Made by a program: the position numbers and the translations under genes. This document shows, in pieces, positions 58,465 to 64,000 of a stretch of DNA of 64,000 nucleotides (positions are counted from its first letter, which is position 1; each line of letters starts with the position of its first letter). Source of the stretch: Baylisascaris procyonis (Eukaryota > Nematoda > Chromadorea > Rhabditida > Ascarididae); NCBI GenBank assembly GCA_037389465.1, contig JAZARR010000072.1:199001-263000 (forward strand), in the 5' to 3' direction. The notes below the pieces were generated by a model. That model saw only the letters and a list, made by a program, of their open reading frames with translations. It searched no databases and was not told the origin of the DNA.

Positions 58465-59000
58465 TCGCATCGTGACCTTCTGGACCTAGCTAGGTTTTTG
58501 GACGATATCACGATTTTCACATACCTGAGAATCGTCGCACAATCGGCCACCGAAGGTCAATAGTGGTACAACCATTTATATGGATGTTGGAGCTGGCCAA
58601 CGAAACAAGCCCTACCAGTATGTTCATTTCTACGCAAGTGATTTCTTTGTTAATTGGGAAATTGTAGTATTCCCAATCATTATACCTAACCATCACGTTT
58701 TACGTGTATATCATAAACGAAATGAGGTCTTTCGTTTTCACGATCGACTTCATCACACTATGCCCCCAAGTCTTCATGCTCCCATTAGGGAGATAGGTGT
58801 GTTGCATCCTGGATCAAATTCAACATTTTTGGAAGATGTAAATATTACCCGTCAGAGTGACGGCTGCAGGTGTGGTGTGATAGTGTGCTTCACAATGATG
58901 CGCATTATGCATAATCTCCCCACTCTACACTGCCAATTTGATGCCTGCAAATTTCGACGGGAGATTTATAACTGCATTAACCCGCAAGCTCGCAGTGTCC
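58465..59000 (+). pseudogene. Ulp1/C48-like cysteine protease of the Helitron
   Basis: The opening piece LLDLARFLDDITIFTYLRIV (about 58473-58532) matches the start of Ulp1 domains, and a TAG closes that frame near 58561. The next frame (58580 on) has VNWEIVVFPIIIPNHHVLRV (about 58652), FHDRLHHTM and QSDGCRCGVIVCF (about 58855-58890). The last two fit the Asp and Gln/Cys regions of C48 peptidases (SUMO/ubiquitin-like proteases). The catalytic His position (usually HW) reads NW, and a frame break separates the halves, so it is probably inactive. Confidence 0.65.
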
Positions 59001-59223
59001 CAGCGAGCGCGCCGGAAACAATACTTGTGACGCCACTTGTGAGGGCTTCGAAGCGCCTGGCTATGAAATCGATACACGCGACGCCAGGTGTGGTGATTCC
59101 GACGCATCTGCCGACAATAGAATCCGGTAGCGGGGAAACTCCGAAGCGAGCTGTTATTTCCAGGAGAGGCAGATGTAAAGCTGCGAAAGCTAATCGCGAT
59201 GGTGATTTAGAATTTGCGCTGGA

Positions 59224-60050
59224 ATGGCACAGTTGCCAGCCTTGTTCAGATTTGGCCCCATGGACAGGGTTTGCTCTTGCTGCGGGGCGTTGCACTTCGC
59301 AGTGGAGAGTGAACTCTGCTGTTTCCGCGGTCGAGTGAAGGTGCCGAGTATAGGTACGCCGAAATTTTTTAGGCAACTATATAGCGGCAAGCATCCTTTT
59401 TCCAAATGCTTCCTGCAAAACATACGAAATATTAATTCGGTTTTTGCAATGGCCTCGTTGAGCACCAACGAGCAGCACCTAGCGCATGGAATGCAAATAT
59501 ATAAAATATCAGGCGAAGTTTATGTGAACGTATCGGCGTTATACGAAAGAGGTGCCAATCCCTCTTTCTCGAATTACTATTACTACGACACAGAGGAGGC
59601 TACCGATCTCCGTATTGGAACCGAGCGAGGCAGGCATCTACATCGGGGCCTCCTCATGCAAATTGACAGGACGCTGCGTTCACATAGTACATTTTGTCAG
59701 ATGTATTTGCGCTTCCACGAAGCATACGAAGAGGAAAAAGATCGCATGCAAGGGCAAGGCATACGCGAAGAGCCAGGGATGCGTATGCGTATTGTCCAAG
59801 ACGTGGGGATCGCCGAAGACAATACCGAACCGCGTATACATCCTGGACGGTTGAACGCTCCAGCACCAGGTCAAGTCATATCAATATTTGATGCGACCGA
59901 AGACGGTGCTCCGCCTCACCCAAACAAGCACGGCACGTGGGTGTTACCACGCCACACGAGAAGTGCACGAGCGTTGTCGTACTGGAATTATCAGGATTCC
60001 CACTACTTTTTCCCTTACTACTGCCTCTGGGTGAGATGTTCTATACGTGT
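59224..60050 (+). CDS. Helitron replicase N-terminal zinc-finger region
   Basis: CSCCGALHFAVESELCC opens the classic Helitron ORF, followed by FRGRVKVP, FLQNIRNINSVFAMASL, an EATDLRIG motif and FHEAYEEEKDRM. These match the region between the N-terminal zinc finger and the Helitron_like_N domain. The frame shifts near 59985, where FPLLFPLLLPLGE is read in another frame. The start is uncertain because the frame overlaps the previous ORF. Confidence 0.85.
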
Positions 60051-61210
60051 TCGATACCGGTGTCAGCTGTGCCAAATGAAAGTTGTCGGAAAAGTTCTCG
60101 ACGCAGGGCGCCTAAAGCAGCGGTGTGCCAAAAAGGAAGTGGTGGCCCAACTGATGAGGAGTCCCAAATCGAGAACCAGTGCCAAATAGAAGATGACTGC
60201 CAAATAGAAAATGAGTGCCAAATAGGAGATGAGTGCCAAATGAAGAGAAGAATGCCAAGAAAGTACGTATCTCAGAGGGAGTTCTTCATCTACCATTATG
60301 CGTACAGGAGAACCGATCGGCCACACTGGTTGTGGAGGGCTCGTCGGTTAGCACAGCAGATCACAGTATACAATCACGTGTGTATCGAGGCTGCCCGGCT
60401 CGATTATATATCGCGTAATTGTGAACGATTGCGTTCTGATGAGGCCGAGGACCTCTTCCGAAAGGTGACTGATGAACGTCTCGCAAGAGACGGTCTAAAA
60501 GTCGACAAGGTTGTTGTTCTTCCCGGCGCCTACCCGGGAAGCTCGAGAAACATGCAGCGGTGTTTCGAGGGCAGCATTGCCATGGTGGGCGAAGTGGGTC
60601 GCCCTAATTACTTTATCACCTTCACAACCAACCCCAAATGGCCCGAAATAACGAAAACGTTGAAACCCGGTGAGCGGTGTGTGGACCACCCGATGCTTGT
60701 GGCGCGCGTCTTTTATAACAAGTTCACTGAACTTTTAAAAGATATTTTGGTAAGGGAAATGTTTGGTACTGTTGGGTTTCGCCTACAACACAGAGTTCCA
60801 AAAGAGGGGCTTGCCGCATGTCCATTTACTGTTATGCGTGGACCAGGCAAAGCCAATGTGGGCGCCTGAAGATATCGACCTTGTTATTAAGGCCTACATT
60901 CCCCATGCCGCAGCAAGACGCTGAAGATCCGCAAGGCAAGTTGGAGTTCAGACGCCTCGTCCTGCGCCACGTGATCCATCGCCCGTGCGCCGAGTCCAAC
61001 CTACCGTGCCGAGGTGCGAAAGGGTTTTGTACAAAGGGTTTCCCAAAGGCCTACAACGAATGCACCTATGTGGCAGCGAACGGATATGCGCAATTGAAAC
61101 GACCAAGCGATGAAGTCCCGGTACTACTGCCAGATTTTCGAACAGTTGTAAGTAACCGCAACGTTGTCCCTTATTCCAGTTGTTTACTTAAAAATTTGAT
61201 GCCCGTGTAA
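60050..61210 (+). pseudogene. Helitron Rep domain with HUH motif
   Basis: Helitron_like_N: KYVSQREFFIYHYAYR, RLAQQITVYNHVCIEAARLD, LPGAYPGSSRNMQRCFEGS and RPNYFITFTTNPKWPEI (60583-60650). After a one-frame shift near 60790 the sequence FQKRGLPHVHLLL carries the HUH pair His-Val-His at 60818-60826, then EDIDLVIKAYIP, and another shift to RLVLRHVIHRPC (about 60950). A short repeat block (CQIE(N/D)(Q/D/E)CQI, 60160-60245) near the start of the domain is unusual. Confidence 0.88.
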
Positions 61211-62393
61211 ATGTTGAACATTATGCCTCAATAGAGGCTATTAAGTATATATTTAAGTATACATTTAAAGGCTACGACTGTGCCAAAATGCAGCTGCCCA
61301 CCCGGTGTAATAAGAAGGCCGTTGCAGATGATTTACAGGAGATGGATGCCATGGACGATGAGCCAGTTACGGAACAGCAACAACCTATCCCATCCACGTA
61401 TATTGAAAAAGACGAGGTAGGCGGGAGGAGAACTGCTGCCCAAGAAGTGGCAAATCTCGACCTTGCGCAGGAAAATGCAGATGAATTCGACACTAACGAT
61501 GTCAGTATTCATGTGCGCTACGAAGATCTGCCAGCAGACGCCAACGGAGACGGCCCACTCGAAGGGGAACTTGACGTCGTCGATTACGACGAAGTCAGCT
61601 GGTTTCGTCGTATGCGTGTTCTCACTCCGATCGAAGTGCTGTATCGCGACCTCGCATACCTCATGCATCGCCTAAGCCACATGGTAATACGCCTGTCCGT
61701 GCATCTCCCTGGCGCAGAGAAGGTATACTTCAAAGATGGCGATGAGGCATCGACACTGTCTCGTGCCGCATCGAAGCGCAGCCAACTGGAGGCTTCTTCC
61801 ATCTCAACGACGTTGACGCTGAGGCTCGAAAATACACACTCCTCGAGCTTCCAAAGCACTACCGATGGAATGAGAAGATGAGCCGATAGGTGAAGCGCGT
61901 GCGCAAAGGTAGGATTATTTGTAAGATGTACACGGTGAGGACACGGCAGGTTGAAAAGTAGTGTCGGCGCATGCTGTTGAAATATGCGAAGGAGCCGCAG
62001 AGCTTTGAGGACGTGAGGACGTTGATGGGCACGTGCACCCGTCGTTTTTCGACGCATGCAAGGCGCTCGGAATGGCTGTCGACGAGAATATTTGGGAGGC
62101 ATCCTTGGCAGAGGCGGTGGAGCAGCGAAGCTGCGATCCCGCTTTCGATATTCCGCCTGCATTTAAATGTTATTCATTCCCGACGTTATAGTATTTCAAA
62201 GAAATTTCGTAGGTGCTTTAATTACTTTGCTAGTATTCTCAAGAATCCCCTCATCTCCTTCATGATATCACTCTCCTATGTGAGAGGGACGCCTAGCGAG
62301 AAAATCAGAGAGACCCTGGCATCGCGCCAACTCGACTTTCATGACGCATCCTCACCTACAATGAATAGAATTTTACGAACTAAATTGAATTAG
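61208..62393 (+). pseudogene. Helitron Rep C-terminal part with both tyrosines; no helicase
   Basis: NVEHYASIEAIKYIFKYTFK (Tyr codons at 61246-61248 and 61258-61260) gives the two-Tyr Rep active-site motif. Further blocks: RLSVHLPGAEKVYF, FFHLNDVDAEARKYTLLELP (after a shift near 61800), SFEDVRT, FFDACKALGMAVDENIWEAS and AFKCYSFPTL (to about 62185). Stops at about 61887, 61959 and 62187 show decay. The Pif1-type helicase that should follow is absent within the window. Confidence 0.85.
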
Positions 62394-63098
62394 AAAAGTA
62401 ATGTGATATGAAGTAACAGAAAAAAGATATAAAGTAATAAAAAGGAGTTAGTGTTATACGCTACTCTATTTAATACAGAAGCCTATTTTAATATAGAAGG
62501 TCACCAATTATTTTCACCTTGGCTGACGTTTTCGGCTCTACCGTTTGTTGGATCGTTCGGGTTTTTTTGCGGATCACATTGTATGGTGGTGCTTTTCAGA
62601 CCCATAAAATTTCGTCAGTGTTTTCCGCTCCCTTGTGGAGTTACTCCGGTCAGGTACCCGTTTTCACACTTAAGCATTTTTGCTTATATCTTTTTGTTGG
62701 GTGGGCGACTTTTTAATTTCTTTTTTTGTGGATTCACGGGTTTAAGGGATATTTTTTGTGGTGGGTGCGGATTTGTGAAAGAAATTTAGGATATGAAAAT
62801 TTTCCCCGAATTCCTTCAAAATATATATGGGTAATACGGAAGCGTTTATTATTTCGTTGTTTTTTAATATTTTTATTGAATTTTTATAGGACCTCTTGAG
62901 AATTTCCTTTCCGACTTATCGGTGAAGAAAGATTATGGATATTTGACAATCCGGAAGAGATATCCGTTGGGGAACCAAAAAATCGATTCTTCCCCATATC
63001 TCGCTTCTGAATGCATGAATCGGGGTGCAGTTCTTTTTGTTTCGCATTCTTTGAGAATGGCTCCTAGAATCCTGGAAAAGTTCCCCCTAGGATTGAAA

Positions 63099-63121
63099 GA
63101 AGTTGGCAAATTGCCAACTTC
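63099..63121. repeat. Perfect 23-nt palindrome
   Basis: GAAGTTGGCAA-A-TTGCCAACTTC can form an 11-bp stem with almost no loop. Confidence 0.85.
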
Positions 63122-63658
63122 ATTTTTATAACTTTTTTCCTCTTGCTCGCACAGTTTTCTCATCTACTACATGTTTTCATCTCTTTTCAAGCTGATTTCA
63201 AATATATCACTCGGATTTTGCTCCGATTCACGATTTTCACGACACTCGAAAAATTTCCCATTTTTAGCCATAACTTCTTCACGGTCCATCGGAGAGATGC
63301 GCGCTTGCGCCATTGGACGCCGCAGGCGATTTCCTTTCCGATGATCTGTAACATGCCTAGGTTATCTCTGCGGGAAATAGTGGAAAACGCATCTGGCTGC
63401 GGAATAGTGCACTAAAGTGAGAGAGTCAGAGAAATAAAAGTTCGCGCGTTTATAACTCGGCCAATTTTCGATGGATTTTGATGGGACTTCCTTTATTCGA
63501 ATACTATTTTATTCTCTTTTCAACATGTATATGTTCTGTGGGTTTTTTTACGAGAATAGATGAGAAAAAAATAACAATTGAATTTATAGGGTAATTTAAT
63601 AGAGAATGAATTTTTTCAATAGCAACAACTGCATCGAGACCAAGGCCGAGGGTCGAGT

Positions 63659-63702
63659 GGGGCGGGAGCCCCCCCACAGAGGGGTTCAAGGGGCTCCGCC
63701 CC
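63659..63702. repeat. GC-rich hairpin
   Basis: GGGGCGGGAGCCCC pairs with GGGGCTCCGCCCC, one bulged base, in otherwise AT-rich DNA. Such hairpins lie near the 3' ends of Helitrons, but the terminal CTRR is not found right after it. Confidence 0.7.
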
Positions 63703-64000
63703 TGACCTTAATAACGGTACTGAAAGAAAAAATATTTATTTCATAGGTTCGTATCGTCACTTCTTCCTGCGATGAACATAGGTTCTATTTCTTTCTTCTT
63801 CCTTCATTCTTTTGTATTCATTCCTTTCTACTTTCTTCTTCAGTGATGTCTGTTTCTTGGATTCATTTGTCGAAGATTTGTTCAATTAAAAAATTTGAAT
63901 ATGTGAAATTTCTGTTGAAATGTACTATGATTGAGATTTCGGAATTTTTTTCTCCGCAACGATTAAATGCACGGAGGAATGATTTCCTTTTTTGGGCACA

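Larger units (their letters stand above)
62394..64000. other. Non-coding DNA right of the Helitron
   Basis: No protein recognised. The text is typical of repeat UTRs, for example CACGATTTTCACGACACTCG and TAACTCGGCCAATTTTCGAT. It may be the non-coding part of the Helitron or of another element; without a second copy this cannot be decided. Confidence 0.4.

Noticed and set aside
63659..63702. Helitron 3' terminus
   Set aside because: The hairpin is right but no CTRR follows, and the helicase that should precede it is absent.
1..64000. CRISPR arrays, bacterial operons, riboswitches
   Set aside because: Introns, SL1 matches and metazoan transposons show a eukaryotic nuclear sequence; no direct-repeat/spacer arrays are present.

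Overview
The window is nuclear DNA of a nematode, most likely a chromadorean (rhabditid-type) worm. The best evidence is two stretches (11626-11647 and 41981-42002) that each match the 22-nt nematode SL1 trans-spliced leader at 21 of 22 positions. Spliced exons, BEL/Pao, Gypsy, LINE, Penelope-like and Helitron remnants, and long (TA)n tracts agree with this. A parasitic strongylid-like genome is a guess; species cannot be read from the sequence.

Positions 1-26.4 kb hold the one host gene I can identify: a plus-strand orthologue of ZFR (zinc-finger RNA-binding protein), with about 21 exons, three JAZ/U1-type C2H2 fingers and a C-terminal DZF domain. The N-terminus is uncertain. Two apparent frameshifts, one in-frame TAG and one absent DZF segment mean that either the assembly has small errors or the locus is decaying. 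One intron carries a fossil that begins with SL1. Another carries a full BEL/Pao element (copy A) in antisense, with 213-bp LTRs and a 5-bp target duplication.

26.4-31.2 kb and 37.3-46.4 kb are mostly AT-rich DNA without recognisable genes. They are dotted with copies of a tRNA-derived SINE-like family, a second SL1-headed fossil and an LTR-like promoter/poly(A) unit. 31.2-37.3 kb is a composite: roughly 210-bp inverted repeats enclose a SINE with a hairpin, a palindromic pair of Penelope-like (GIY-YIG) fragments and a dead APE-endonuclease LINE. (TA)n tracts separate these units.

46.4-57.2 kb is a pile of LTR elements: a plus-strand BEL/Pao gag fragment of another family, a second BEL/Pao element (copy B) with an env-like glycoprotein region and a SINE inserted in pol, then a minus-strand Gypsy-type gag. 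58.2-62.4 kb is a decayed Helitron: a Ulp1/C48-like cysteine protease ORF followed by the Helitron zinc finger and HUH/Y2 Rep domain, with no helicase. 62.4-64 kb is non-coding with two strong hairpins.

The most unusual items are the SL1-headed insertions, the Ulp1-like protease linked to a Helitron Rep, two BEL/Pao copies sharing the same pol stop codons and YVDN motif, and the SINE-like family whose head is an inverted copy of its own interior.
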